Shown: in pieces, positions 35,013 through 43,503 of the stretch
How positions within the stretch are numbered: position 1 is the stretch's first letter
How the letters are laid out: the number at the start of each line of letters is the position of its first letter
From: Vicinamibacteria bacterium
GTDB taxonomy: Bacteria > Acidobacteriota > Vicinamibacteria > Fen-336
Direction: 5' to 3'
DNA length: 64,000 nt
NCBI GenBank assembly: GCA_035570235.1
Contig: DATMML010000043.1
Coordinates: 62,001-126,000 of the forward strand
Translations under genes and position numbers: made by a program
Notes under the pieces: model-generated
Told to the model about the DNA's origin: nothing
The model's input: only the letters and a program-made list of their open reading frames with translations
The model's database searches: none

Positions 35013-35028
35013 CGGCACGTTGCTTGCT
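35013..35028 (+). promoter_or_regulatory. Weak sigma-54-like site before the PBP
   Basis: CGGCAC, GTTGC, TTGCT: spacing and GG/GC are right, one mismatch at the first base. If real, transcription would start near 35040, so translation would begin further downstream than 35042 (a GTG at 35204 is available). No TCTACAA site is found nearby, so it is tentative. Confidence 0.35.
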
Positions 35029-35041
35029 CATCTTGATCCCG

Positions 35042-37336
35042 ATGACCCTTCTCATCGAAACTGGTGCCCCTCTCCGCGGGGCGTACGTCGGCGACGACCG
35101 CAGGCGCTACCCTTTCCCTCGCGATCTGTACGGCGCTGCCGGGTCGCGGCTGCGGTGCGCCTGCGCCGATCTGGCCCACCGGCTGCAGTGTGCTGGCGCT
35201 TTCGTGGCCGAGCGGCTCCGGTCCGCGTGGTCGCACCGCTTCGTGCGGCTCGCCGCCCCGTGCCTCGTGCTCCTCCCGCTCCTTCCGGCGGCGGGATTTG
35301 TTCAACACCTCTACTTCGACCGGAGTGGCCTCCCCGATCTCGGGCCTTTCATCCGTTTCGAGCCCCCCACGATCGGCGAGGTCTACGACGGCCGGGGCAA
35401 GGTGCTGATCGAGCTGGCACGGGAGTACCGCCGGGTAGTCTCCTACGCCGAGGTGCCCCTCATCCTGCGCCAGGCCATCCTGGCCGCCGAGGACAAGAAC
35501 TTCCTCTCCCACTCAGGCGTGGACTACGGCTCTCTGCCGCGGGTGGTCCAGAAGACGGCGACGCAGGCCCTGGCCACCTGGTGGAGGGGCGGCGCGGGGT
35601 CCCGGCTGCTCTTTCCCCAGGGTGGTTCAACCCTCACGCAGCAGCTCGTCCGCGGCTACTTCCTCCAGGACCTGACCAGCCGTGAGAACGGTGACGCGCT
35701 GTCCCGCGGCGGCCTGACCCCGTGGCTCCTCTCCGCGGCCCTGGGGGTTAAGGCCACGAACAGACTTCTCCGGAAGCTGGAGGAGGTACGCCTGACGCTC
35801 TGGCTCGAGGAGGAGATGCGCCGGCGCTACGGATCGCAGGAGCGGGCCAAGCAGGAAATCTTCGCCCGCTACGCCAGCTTCGTCTATCTCGGCAACGGCC
35901 GCTACGGCTTCGCCGCCGGCTCCGAGTATTACTTCGGTAAGCGCCTGTCGAGCTACACGCCCCAGGACGCGGGGAATGCGGCTCTGCTGGCGGGAATCGG
36001 CAAGTCGCCCCGGGACTATGCGCCGGTGCCGGGCGATCGACGGCCCCTGCGCCGCCGCAACCAGATCCTGGCCCTGATGGCGCGCAACGGCTACATTCCC
36101 GAGGGCCTCGCGAGGCGCTGCCAGGCCGAGCCGGTCCGCGTGTCGGCGCACACCGTGGCCAAGACCCAGGCCCCGGCCGCGATCGAGAACGTCTTCGACG
36201 AGCTGAACCAGCACGGTGGGAGCCGCTTTAGCGTCGAGGACCTGTTCCAGGGGCGGATCGCGGTCCGCTCCACGGTAGACGAGCGCGTGCAGAACATCGT
36301 CAACGAAGGCCTGGAGAACGGTCTCGCCCTGTACGAAAAGCGACACCCCAGGGCGAAGGGCTTGATTCAGGGCTCGGTCGTGGTGCTCCGCAACGCGGAC
36401 GCCGCGATCCTGGCCGAGGCGGGCGGACGGCAGGTCTACAACGACCGCTACACGAGCTACTCCGATTACAACCGCGTCACGGGCTCGCTGCGGCAACCGG
36501 GCTCGGCGATGAAGCCCCTCGTGTATCTGGCCGCGTTCCGCCAGGGCCTGGACCTCGACACCACGGTGCCCGACGAGCCCATCGGCGTGCCCATGGGCTC
36601 GGACGATGACGTCAAGTGGATCGCCAACTACGACAACCGGTTCAAGGGCCCGATCCCGGCTCGCCAGGCCCTGGCCGAGTCCCGCAATGCGGTAGCCGTC
36701 TGGATCACCCGCGAGATCGGCATAGCCAACGTGATCCGGACCGCCCGGGAGCTGGGGATCCGCAGCCCGCTGCAGCCCTACGCCAGCACGGCGCTCGGGG
36801 CGTCAGAAGTGCGGCTCCTGGAGCTCGCGGGCGCCTATCGCGCCATGGCTTCGGGGATCCTGGCTGAGCCGCACGTCATCCATCGCGTGACGGACGCCTC
36901 TGGCGGCGTGCTCTACGAAGCATCCAGGTCAGCGCGGGCGATAGCCTCCGCTGAGCTGAGCCTGATCCAGGAGGGGTTGCGCGGCGTGGTCCGCCTCCCG
37001 GACGGCACCGCTCACTCCCTCGACACCCGGGACTTCCCGATCCCGGTGATGGGCAAGACCGGAACGACGAGCGACTTCCGCGACGCTCTGTTCGTCGGCT
37101 CCACCTACGGGCCCCAGGGGATCACGGTTGCGGTCCGGATCGGGTTCGATGACAACCGGGCCCTGGGGGAAAAGGAGACCGGGGGCCGCACTGCGTTGCC
37201 GGTTTTCAGGGAGATAATGCTCCGCGTCTACAAGGACCAGCTCGTGGGGCCGGTACCGCAGTTCCCCCGTGACATCGAGGAAAGGATCGACGGGTACCTG
37301 GCGAGGCAAGCCGAGCTGGCCACGGGCGAGGAGTAG
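35042..37336 (+). CDS. Class A penicillin-binding protein (transglycosylase/transpeptidase)
   Basis: About 764 residues. A membrane helix (VRLAAPCLVLLPLLPAAGFV) is followed by a GT51 domain: AAEDKNFLSHSGVDY, QGGSTLTQQLVRGY and RKLEEVRLTLWLEE, including the catalytic Glu of EDxxF. The transpeptidase domain has RQPGSAMKP (SxxK), ESRNAVAV (SxN) and GKTGTTSD (KTG). It inserts and crosslinks peptidoglycan in the periplasm. The N-terminal start is uncertain: ATG 35042, TTG 35009 or GTG 35204 (which begins just before the helix). The arginine-rich region before the helix is unusually long for the family if 35042 is used. Confidence 0.9.
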   Translation: MTLLIETGAPLRGAYVGDDRRRYPFPRDLYGAAGSRLRCACADLAHRLQCAGAFVAERLRSAWSHRFVRLAAPCLVLLPLLPAAGFVQHLYFDRSGLPDLGPFIRFEPPTIGEVYDGRGKVLIELAREYRRVVSYAEVPLILRQAILAAEDKNFLSHSGVDYGSLPRVVQKTATQALATWWRGGAGSRLLFPQGGSTLTQQLVRGYFLQDLTSRENGDALSRGGLTPWLLSAALGVKATNRLLRKLEEVRLTLWLEEEMRRRYGSQERAKQEIFARYASFVYLGNGRYGFAAGSEYYFGKRLSSYTPQDAGNAALLAGIGKSPRDYAPVPGDRRPLRRRNQILALMARNGYIPEGLARRCQAEPVRVSAHTVAKTQAPAAIENVFDELNQHGGSRFSVEDLFQGRIAVRSTVDERVQNIVNEGLENGLALYEKRHPRAKGLIQGSVVVLRNADAAILAEAGGRQVYNDRYTSYSDYNRVTGSLRQPGSAMKPLVYLAAFRQGLDLDTTVPDEPIGVPMGSDDDVKWIANYDNRFKGPIPARQALAESRNAVAVWITREIGIANVIRTARELGIRSPLQPYASTALGASEVRLLELAGAYRAMASGILAEPHVIHRVTDASGGVLYEASRSARAIASAELSLIQEGLRGVVRLPDGTAHSLDTRDFPIPVMGKTGTTSDFRDALFVGSTYGPQGITVAVRIGFDDNRALGEKETGGRTALPVFREIMLRVYKDQLVGPVPQFPRDIEERIDGYLARQAELATGEE

Positions 37337-37387
37337 ACGTCACCAGAAAGGAGCGCCTTACCACGGTCGGGTGCCCCGGGAGAGACG

Positions 37388-37780
37388 TTGGAACCCATCA
37401 CTCTTACTGTCGGCGGCGTGATCGGCCTCGGGGTCCTCGGGTGGGCCATCAACCACGCCCGCAACCGGCCCTTTAGGAAGGACGTCCCAGTCTTCCGCGC
37501 CTCTCGCTGGACGAAGGGCAACCGCATATGGCCCACGCAGGTAGCCGTGTTCCCCAAGCCGGGTTGTGCGCTGGACGCCGCGGCTCCTCGGCCATTTCGA
37601 GGAGACCATCGCGACCGACCAAGTCGCCTCGGTGAGCGTGGACGCCGACTCATCTTCGGCGATGTAATCATCGAGACGACCGGAGGCTCGCAGCCCATCC
37701 GCTGCCACGGCAGGCGTGACGCCGAGGAGATCCGGCGCGGGATCACCGAGGCTCAAGCCGGGCGGCAGCCGAAGCCTTAA
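37388..37780 (+). pseudogene. PH-like (bPH_2) protein with two compensating frameshifts
   Basis: 130 codons open. Residues 1-57 read sensibly, with a helix (TLTVGGVIGLGVLGWAI) and QVAVFP. Between about 37557 and 37647 the frame is wrong: the +1 frame there reads RVVRWTPRLLGHFEETIATD, then QVASVSVDAD, which fits the rest of a PH/DUF304-type strand pattern. After that the first frame resumes LIFGDVIIETTGGSQPI and RRDAEEIRRGI. An extra base near 37558 and a missing base near 37647 would explain this. Real mutation or sequencing error cannot be separated here. The ancestral protein would be a small PH-domain membrane protein. Confidence 0.6.
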
Positions 37781-37853
37781 CATCCCCGCGCGCTCCCTGC
37801 GGCGGCCCCACCCTCTTGCGCTCTTGACCAAGCGCCTCTAGTCGTCGGCGACA

Positions 37854-37880
37854 AGAGGTGAGCATCTGTTGCTCACCTCT
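37854..37880. terminator. Bidirectional terminator-like hairpin
   Basis: AGAGGTGAGCA, loop TCTGT, TGCTCACCTCT: perfect 11-bp stem between two convergent genes (stop codons at 37780 and 37894). Confidence 0.7.
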
Positions 37881-37893
37881 GATCCTCTCCCGC

Positions 37894-38037
37894 TTAGCGC
37901 CCCACCAAGATCAACACCCCGGCCGCGACGGCAAGTACGTTCAATATTTTCGCGGTGTGGGCAAAACGGATCTTGAAAAAGGGCAGTAGGCCCGTAGCTA
38001 TGAGCCAAACCGCCAGCAACAGTGTTCCCAGCATCAT
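37894..38037 (-). CDS. Very small membrane protein (47 aa)
   Basis: MMLGTLLLAVWLIATGLLPF is one helix and ILNVLAVAAGVLILVGR is another, joined by a short basic loop (KIRFAHTAK). AGGAG lies seven bases before the ATG. No named family; a stress-induced membrane peptide by context, as sigma-54 promoter P7 lies about 210 bp upstream on the same strand. Confidence 0.68.
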   Translation of the reverse strand: MMLGTLLLAVWLIATGLLPFFKIRFAHTAKILNVLAVAAGVLILVGR

Positions 38038-38247
38038 TGGTGCGCTCCTATCTAAGCCCCGAGGATCCGGCTCTTGACCCAATCATTCCGTCCACCCGAT
38101 CCACCTACCGGCCGCCACAGGCACGTCCAACGAGGGCCGAACCTGGCCTGGGCCGCGCGCGCACCCGGGCCCCCCGCTCGACCCCTCCGTAGGACTAAAA
38201 TCTCTGGTAGCGGGCGCTCCCGTCCTAAGCTGTACCTTGGAACTCAG

Positions 38248-38263
38248 AGCAACGAGCGTGCCA
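38248..38263 (-). promoter_or_regulatory. Sigma-54 promoter P7
   Basis: Minus strand TGGCAC, GCTCG, TTGCT: full consensus, about 210 bp before the 47-residue membrane peptide. The long leader is unexplained. Confidence 0.75.
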
Positions 38264-38469
38264 CCCCGAGACCGCGGGGGGGCGGCAAGCGCGTCTCCCT
38301 GCCCGACGCAGACGCTCAACGGCAGCGGGCTGGGACCGGAGTGGATTCACTCAAGCGGCACAGGAGTGGCTCAACGGCCCTGGATAGCCGAGGAGGGCGT
38401 TCAGGAGGTGCACGTGCGCGCCCTGCGCCGGGCGCACTACGCACCCTCGTAGGTGTGACGAGTCCGGGG

Positions 38470-38491
38470 AACAATCTACAATCTGCTTTCC
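38470..38491 (+). promoter_or_regulatory. Putative activator site B
   Basis: ACAATCTACAATCTGCTTTC, with TCTACAA at 38475-38481. It is flanked by GGAA and TTCC 16 bases apart, the same as site C. It lies about 210 bp upstream of P7. Confidence 0.55.
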
Positions 38492-38594
38492 GTCCGTGGA
38501 CTCAGATCGCGAACTCGTTCGCCGGCTCTCGCCCGGTGCCACTCCGCGCGACCAAAAGGCGGCCCGCCGGCGAGGTGCCGGGGGCCCCGCTGGC

Positions 38595-40793
38595 TCAGCG
38601 CGAGGTAGCCCGAGGCCCGGCTGGCGCCATTACTCTGGCTACCACGATGGCCAGCTCGCCTGGCGTCACCGGCTTGGGGACGTGCATCTGGAATCCGGTC
38701 CGCAGCGCGTCCAGCCGATCCTGAGCGCTGGCGTAGGCCGTGAGCGCGATGGCCGGCGTCGCGCCGCCGCGCTCGGCGGGCAGCGCCCGCACCCTCTGCA
38801 AGAGAGCATAACCGTCCTCGCCCGGCATGCCGATGTCGGCCACCAACACGTGGGGGCGCTCCCGCTCCAGGGCGTCGAGGGCCTCGCGGACGCAGGAGGA
38901 GGTGGCCACACGAGCACCGTAGCGCCCCAGGCCGATGGCCATCGCCTCCCGGGTATCTTCCTCGTCGTCCACCACCAGCACGCTCACGCCCGCGAGCGAT
39001 GGTGCGGCCTGCGCCTCTTCCGGGCCCGCCTTGGTCGGCGCCCTCCCCTCGGCTGGCGTCGTGTCGATCGAGACCCCTTGCCCCCGTTGCAGTCTGACGA
39101 TGAACACCGCACCCGACCGCCCCTCGCGATTCCGCGCCTCGACCGTCCCGCCATGCAGCTCTACCAAATGCCGCACGATGGCCAACCCGAGACCCAGTCC
39201 GGCGTGCCGCCGGGTGCTCGATGCGTCGGCCTGCCGGAAGCGGTCGAAGATGTAGGGCAGGAACGCGGGATCGATCCCGGGGCCGTCGTCCGTGACCGAG
39301 AGCTCGATGCAAGAGCCGGCTGCCTCCACCCGCACCTCTACCTGCCCCCCCACGGGCGCGAACCTGATGGCGTTAGACAGCAGGTTCCAGATCACCTGCT
39401 GTAGCCGGCTCGCGTCACCCAACACGGCGCCGGCCGCAGGGTCGATCGCCAGATTGAGCTGAATACCCCTGGCCTCCGCAGCCAGCCGAACGGTGTCCAC
39501 GGCCGATTCGATTAGCTCGGCCAGCCCCACCGGACTCCGGCTAATGCGGAACTGGCCAGTTATGATCCGCGAGACATCTAGTATGTCGGAGACGAGCTGG
39601 GCCTGGGCTTGGGCATTGCGATGGATCGCTTCGACCGCTCGGCTCACGGTGCCGGGATCCGAGCCCGGCTCACGCAGGAGGTGCGACCAGGCCACGATGG
39701 CGTGGAGCGGCGAGCGCAGCTCGTGGGACAGGGTGGCCAGGAACTCGTCCTTCAGCCGATTGGCTGCTTCCGCGTCGGCCCGCGCGAGACGCTCGCGTTC
39801 CAGGAGCGCGGCCCGCTCCTCCTCCGCCCGCCGGCGCTCGGTGATGTCGCGAAGGTATATCTCAAGCCGATCCTCCCGAGGGTAGGCGTGGGCCTCGAAC
39901 CAGCGGCCCGCGACCTCGGACCGCGCCTCGAAATGCACTGCTTGGCCATCGTCCACCGCCCGCTGACACTGCCGCTGGAACTCGGGGTCGGCGCCTTCCG
40001 GGTAGGTTGGCCAGACAACCCTCCCGAGCAGCTCCGACGCCGGCCGCTGAAAGATCATACTCTCGGCGACGGAGTTCGTCGCGAGCAGGCGCCAATCGTG
40101 GTCTATGACCAAATACGCATCCGTGATGCTCGCGAGCACCGTGCTCAGCTGCTCGTGGGCCGTGCGCAGCGACTCCTCGACGCGCTTGCGCCGGTCGATT
40201 TCGTCCTGCGCGGTTCTGTTCGCCTCTTCCGCCGACGCCCGTGCCACCTGCTCGCGCTCGAGCTGCGCTCGCTCGTCCTCCCGGCGCTTGCGGTCCGTCA
40301 GGTCCGTGACGATCAAGCAGAAGACACGCGCGCCCTCGAGGGGCAGCAGGGTGAAGGAGACCTGGGTGAGGACCAAACCTCCGCCCCTCCGGAACGAGAC
40401 CTCGCCGCGGCTGAACCCGCTCCCGGCGGCCTGCAGCAGCCCGGTCAGGGAGGCCACCCCCGGCCCGTCGAGGAAGCGCGACAGCCACGTGCCCAGGATC
40501 GCCTCCTCGGGCACATCCAGCAGCGCCGCCAGAAACGGGTTGCAGTAGAGCACGACTCCATCCTCGGACAGCGTGGCCGCGCCCATCTGCATCTGCTCCA
40601 CAATTAGGCGGTAGGCATGGTCCGCGCTCTTTAGCGTGAAGACCCGGTCTTCCCCGTTAGTCTCCACGACCAGCGCGTCCACTTCGCCGCTGCGGATCGC
40701 GCGCAGGGTCTCTTCCAACTCAGCCACTCGGGAACGCAGCCGCTCGCGCTCTCCTCCCAGCGGACCGCGGTCGGTTCTGGCCTTGACGGGCAT
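38595..40793 (-). CDS. Hybrid sensor histidine kinase of the kai operon
   Basis: A 732-residue cytoplasmic kinase. Two PAS domains (residues about 60-170 and 215-325; blocks LSEDGVVLYCNPFLAALL and LVIDHDWRLLATNSVAESM) separated by a coiled coil, then HisKA with the phospho-His in FLATLSHELRSPLHAI, an HATPase_c domain (NLLSNAIRFAP, DDGPGID, GLGLGLAIVRHL) and a C-terminal receiver (VLVVDDEEDTREAM, phospho-Asp in VLVADIGMPGEDGY). There are no membrane helices. It starts four bases after kaiB and ends the operon. The opening RSGEVDALVV..GEDRVFTLK is typical of kinases found next to KaiC homologues. Confidence 0.92.
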   Translation of the reverse strand: MPVKARTDRGPLGGERERLRSRVAELEETLRAIRSGEVDALVVETNGEDRVFTLKSADHAYRLIVEQMQMGAATLSEDGVVLYCNPFLAALLDVPEEAILGTWLSRFLDGPGVASLTGLLQAAGSGFSRGEVSFRRGGGLVLTQVSFTLLPLEGARVFCLIVTDLTDRKRREDERAQLEREQVARASAEEANRTAQDEIDRRKRVEESLRTAHEQLSTVLASITDAYLVIDHDWRLLATNSVAESMIFQRPASELLGRVVWPTYPEGADPEFQRQCQRAVDDGQAVHFEARSEVAGRWFEAHAYPREDRLEIYLRDITERRRAEEERAALLERERLARADAEAANRLKDEFLATLSHELRSPLHAIVAWSHLLREPGSDPGTVSRAVEAIHRNAQAQAQLVSDILDVSRIITGQFRISRSPVGLAELIESAVDTVRLAAEARGIQLNLAIDPAAGAVLGDASRLQQVIWNLLSNAIRFAPVGGQVEVRVEAAGSCIELSVTDDGPGIDPAFLPYIFDRFRQADASSTRRHAGLGLGLAIVRHLVELHGGTVEARNREGRSGAVFIVRLQRGQGVSIDTTPAEGRAPTKAGPEEAQAAPSLAGVSVLVVDDEEDTREAMAIGLGRYGARVATSSCVREALDALERERPHVLVADIGMPGEDGYALLQRVRALPAERGGATPAIALTAYASAQDRLDALRTGFQMHVPKPVTPGELAIVVARVMAPAGPRATSR

Positions 40794-40797
40794 CGCG

Positions 40798-41133
40798 CTA
40801 GGGGGTGCGCGCTACGAGGTCCAGTCCCCTGAGCACCCGCTCCGTCCTCGAGAGATCGCCTACCAGGCACCGCATCGGAGGGGGAAGCTTCTTGATGAGC
40901 GTCGGGACCGCCACGATCTGGTCGACGCGCAGCATCGCCGGCCGGTCGTAGACATCCACGACCTTCAAGTCGTACCGACCCTTCAGGTATTGCTCGCAGA
41001 TGGCCTTGATGTTAGCGATCGCGCGAAGCGACGCGGCGGTGGCACCCGCCACGTACAACTTCAGCTCGTAGCGGCGGGCCGCCGTCGCCGACTCCAGCTT
41101 GGCTTTCGCGGAGCGCTCCGCCTTCTGCGTCAT
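40798..41133 (-). CDS. kaiB: KaiB-family protein, second copy
   Basis: A 111-residue thioredoxin-like protein: YELKLYVAGATAASLRAIAN, LKVVDVYDRPAMLRVDQIVA, VPTLIKKLPPPMRCLVGDL. These are the KaiB family blocks, including the conserved PTLIKxxPxPxRxxxGD stretch. KaiB binds KaiC and, when it switches fold, captures regulators such as histidine kinases. It is tightly linked to kaiB1 (four-base gap) and the kinase. Confidence 0.93.
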   Translation of the reverse strand: MTQKAERSAKAKLESATAARRYELKLYVAGATAASLRAIANIKAICEQYLKGRYDLKVVDVYDRPAMLRVDQIVAVPTLIKKLPPPMRCLVGDLSRTERVLRGLDLVARTP

Positions 41134-41137
41134 CTCC

Positions 41138-41482
41138 CTACCCCTGCGGAACGATCTGCATGCCGATCAGGGTGCGCTCGGTGTTCGAGAGATCGCCGAT
41201 GAGCTTCTTCACTGGTGGCGGAAGTTTGCGGACCAGGGTTGGTATGGCGATGATTTGGTCAGCCCGGGCCAGCTCGGGGTTAACCAGCAGGTCGATGACC
41301 TCGAGCCGATACTTGCCGCGCAGGTGGGTCTCGCAGATCCTCTTCAAGTTCGCAAAGGCGGCCAGGGACCTGGGCGTCTGCCCCGCCGTGTAGAGCCGCA
41401 GCTCCCAGCGCTCGGCCGCCTTCGCTTTCGCGACTGCAGCCCGCACCCGGGACATGGGGCGGGACCTCTTGGCAACGCTCAC
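41138..41482 (-). CDS. kaiB: KaiB-family protein, first copy
   Basis: A 114-residue protein: [60 protein letters not shown]. It is closer to the canonical KaiB sequence than the second copy, since [10 protein letters not shown] is the usual form. The start overlaps the kaiC stop by four bases, so it is coupled to kaiC. Two tandem KaiB copies allow one to be a timer partner and the other to have drifted to another target. Confidence 0.93.
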   Translation of the reverse strand: MSVAKRSRPMSRVRAAVAKAKAAERWELRLYTAGQTPRSLAAFANLKRICETHLRGKYRLEVIDLLVNPELARADQIIAIPTLVRKLPPPVKKLIGDLSNTERTLIGMQIVPQG

Positions 41483-42951
41483 GCCCTTTGCCCTCTACGG
41501 GCCGGACCTCCCGGGCGCTTCTTAAGCTGCGGGGGCTGGTCGTCGCCGAGGTCGACGCCTCGGTCCGTGAGCCGAAACTCTCGCACGTCGTGCGAGTGGG
41601 CCATGCCGCGCGACTTGAGCACGCAGAGCACGCGGCGGCGCCGACCCTGGCGTTCTAGGTCCCGCAGCACGATCCACGTATCGATGAGAGAGGAGACTGC
41701 CGCCTCCGTCTGCTCCGGGTGGACCCCGGCGGAGGTGAGGCTCGTGAATGCAACCGTAATGCCCTCCGACTTGAGAAAGTCGATGAGCCGCATGAGCATG
41801 GCCTTGTTATCGGCCAGCGACTCGGTCAGCGTAAAGTCGGTGATGGGATCGATGACCACCGCCGCCGGCCGGGACTCCCGGACCGCCCGGTGCATAAAGG
41901 CCAGGTGCGTCTCCAGCCCGTAGATGGTGGGCCGGGCCGCCTCCAGGCGGAGCAGGCCCTTCTTTAGCCAACGACCTAGATCGATGCCGATCGAGCGCAT
42001 ATTCCGTGAGAGCTGCCCTGGCGATTCCTCGAACGAGAAATACAGGCAACACTCGCCTCGGTCGCAGACGGCTTCCGCGAAGCGGGAGGCCAGGCTGGTC
42101 TTCCCGGTACCTGGTGTCCCCGAGATTAGGATGGTGCTTCCCCGGAAATAGCCGCCTCCCAGCATCGCGTCCAGCGATGGTATGCCGCTGGACACCCGCT
42201 CCGAAGACGCTCCGTGGTGTAGCCCCAGCGAGGTGATCGGTAGAACGGAGACGCCGTCGTCGTCGATCAGGAAGGGATACTCGTTTGTGCCGTGGCTGGA
42301 TCCGCGATACTTCACCACCCGCAGCCGGCGGGTGGATACCTGCTCCGTGACACGGTGGTCGAGCAGGATCACGCAGTCCGACACGAATTCCTCGAGCCCG
42401 TGCCGAGTGAGGCCCCCTGGCGCACGCTCGGCAGTGACGACGGCCGTCACACCGCGGTCCTTCAGCCAGCGGAACAGGCGGCGCAGCTCCGCGCGCAGCA
42501 CGGCCATGTTCGACAAGCCCGCGAACAGGCTCTCGATCGTGTCCAGCACCACACGCTTGGCCGCCGCGGTGTCGATGGCGTGACCCAGGCGGATGAAGAG
42601 CCCTTCCAAGTTGTACTCTCCGGTCTCCTCGATCTCGTTGCGCTCGACGCGCACGTACTCGATGAGCAGCTTCTTCTGGGCGGAGAGACGCTGGACATCG
42701 AAGCCCAGGGAGGCGACGTTCTCGGCCAGTTCCTCGGAGGTCTCCTCGAAGGCCATGAACACACCCGGCTCGCCCAGCTCCACGCCGTGCACGAGGAACT
42801 CGATTGAGAGAAGAGTCTTGCCGGAGCCGGCGCCGCCGCAGACGAGGGTGGGGCGCCCGCGCGGCAGGCCCCCTCCGGTGATCTCGTCAAGGCCTTGGAT
42901 GCCGCTGGGAGCCTTGGCTAGAGTCGAGAGAGTCGCTGATTTCTTGACCAC
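41479..42951 (-). CDS. kaiC: KaiC-like tandem RecA ATPase
   Basis: A 490-residue two-domain protein. [10 protein letters not shown] (39-46), [50 protein letters not shown] 42951 fits because MVKKSATLS and [16 protein letters not shown] match the family N-terminus and AAGGA lies upstream; a TTG start at 43002 is less likely. In CII, at the place of the cyanobacterial T426/S431/T432 sites the sequence is [13 protein letters not shown]: the dual site is Ser-Ser. KaiC homologues outside cyanobacteria are linked with stress tolerance. No KaiA is present. Confidence 0.95.
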   Translation of the reverse strand: MVKKSATLSTLAKAPSGIQGLDEITGGGLPRGRPTLVCGGAGSGKTLLSIEFLVHGVELGEPGVFMAFEETSEELAENVASLGFDVQRLSAQKKLLIEYVRVERNEIEETGEYNLEGLFIRLGHAIDTAAAKRVVLDTIESLFAGLSNMAVLRAELRRLFRWLKDRGVTAVVTAERAPGGLTRHGLEEFVSDCVILLDHRVTEQVSTRRLRVVKYRGSSHGTNEYPFLIDDDGVSVLPITSLGLHHGASSERVSSGIPSLDAMLGGGYFRGSTILISGTPGTGKTSLASRFAEAVCDRGECCLYFSFEESPGQLSRNMRSIGIDLGRWLKKGLLRLEAARPTIYGLETHLAFMHRAVRESRPAAVVIDPITDFTLTESLADNKAMLMRLIDFLKSEGITVAFTSLTSAGVHPEQTEAAVSSLIDTWIVLRDLERQGRRRRVLCVLKSRGMAHSHDVREFRLTDRGVDLGDDQPPQLKKRPGGPARRGQRA

Positions 42952-42972
42952 GCACCAAAATCCTTGGTGACA

Positions 42973-42990
42973 GGCGCCGATCTCGGCGCC
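42973..42990. promoter_or_regulatory. Palindrome upstream of kaiC
   Basis: GGCGCCGA, TC, TCGGCGCC: perfect 8-bp inverted repeat just before the proposed kaiC GTG. Possible operator, or a hairpin over the ribosome site. Confidence 0.4.
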
Positions 42991-43075
42991 CCATGACGCC
43001 AATCATATTCTCCATTTGGAGGCCGGACGTCAACCAGCCCTGGAACTCAGCGAGCCCGAGGTCCAGCTCCACTGC

Positions 43076-43091
43076 TGGCACTCTTCTTGCT
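43076..43091 (+). promoter_or_regulatory. Sigma-54 promoter P8
   Basis: TGGCAC, TCTTC, TTGCT: full consensus, about 130 bp before the DUF3185 gene. Unlike the other sites, no TCTACAA motif is seen upstream, which lies in the kaiC leader. Confidence 0.8.
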
Positions 43092-43223
43092 GTAGCAGTG
43101 GGCGGGCAATCGCGGGGCGAGCTAAAGCGTCCTCCGCAGCCAACCATGGTCGCCCAAAGGGACAAACATGACGCCTGCGCTGAGGGAGTCGACGAGCGGC
43201 GGGTGCGTCGCGGGGAGGCATAG

Positions 43224-43436
43224 ATGAAGGGAACGAGGCTCCTGGGGGCGGTGCTCCTTGTTTTGGGCATCCTGGCCCTGGCCTATGGCGGGTTCAGCTA
43301 CACCAAGAACACGGAAAAGGCGAGTGTCGGGCCCTTCAAGATCGAGGTCCAGGACAGAGAGAGGGTGAACGTCCCGCTCTGGGCGGGTGTGGCTGTCGCG
43401 ATCGTCGGCGGCATCCTCCTCGCCCGGAAGCAGTAG
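43224..43436 (+). CDS. DUF3185-family membrane protein
   Basis: A 70-residue protein with two helices: LLGAVLLVLGILALAYGGFSY and VPLWAGVAVAIVGGILLA, joined by a soluble strand region (KASVGPFKIEVQDRE). This is the DUF3185 layout. GGGAGG precedes the ATG. It is a small stress-associated inner-membrane protein of unknown function, the first gene behind sigma-54 promoter P8. The CsbD-PAS gene starts 68 bp later and is probably on the same transcript. Confidence 0.82.
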   Translation: MKGTRLLGAVLLVLGILALAYGGFSYTKNTEKASVGPFKIEVQDRERVNVPLWAGVAVAIVGGILLARKQ

Positions 43437-43503
43437 CACCTCCTCTCGGGGGGGTTGATGGATTGCATCGGGGCATCGCCGACCTGTAAGTGGGAGATCG
43501 GCC

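Larger units (their letters stand above)
38038..38594. promoter_or_regulatory. Control region of the 47-aa membrane peptide
   Basis: About 560 bp between minus-strand genes. It contains sigma-54 promoter P7 and site B. No believable coding sequence. Confidence 0.55.
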
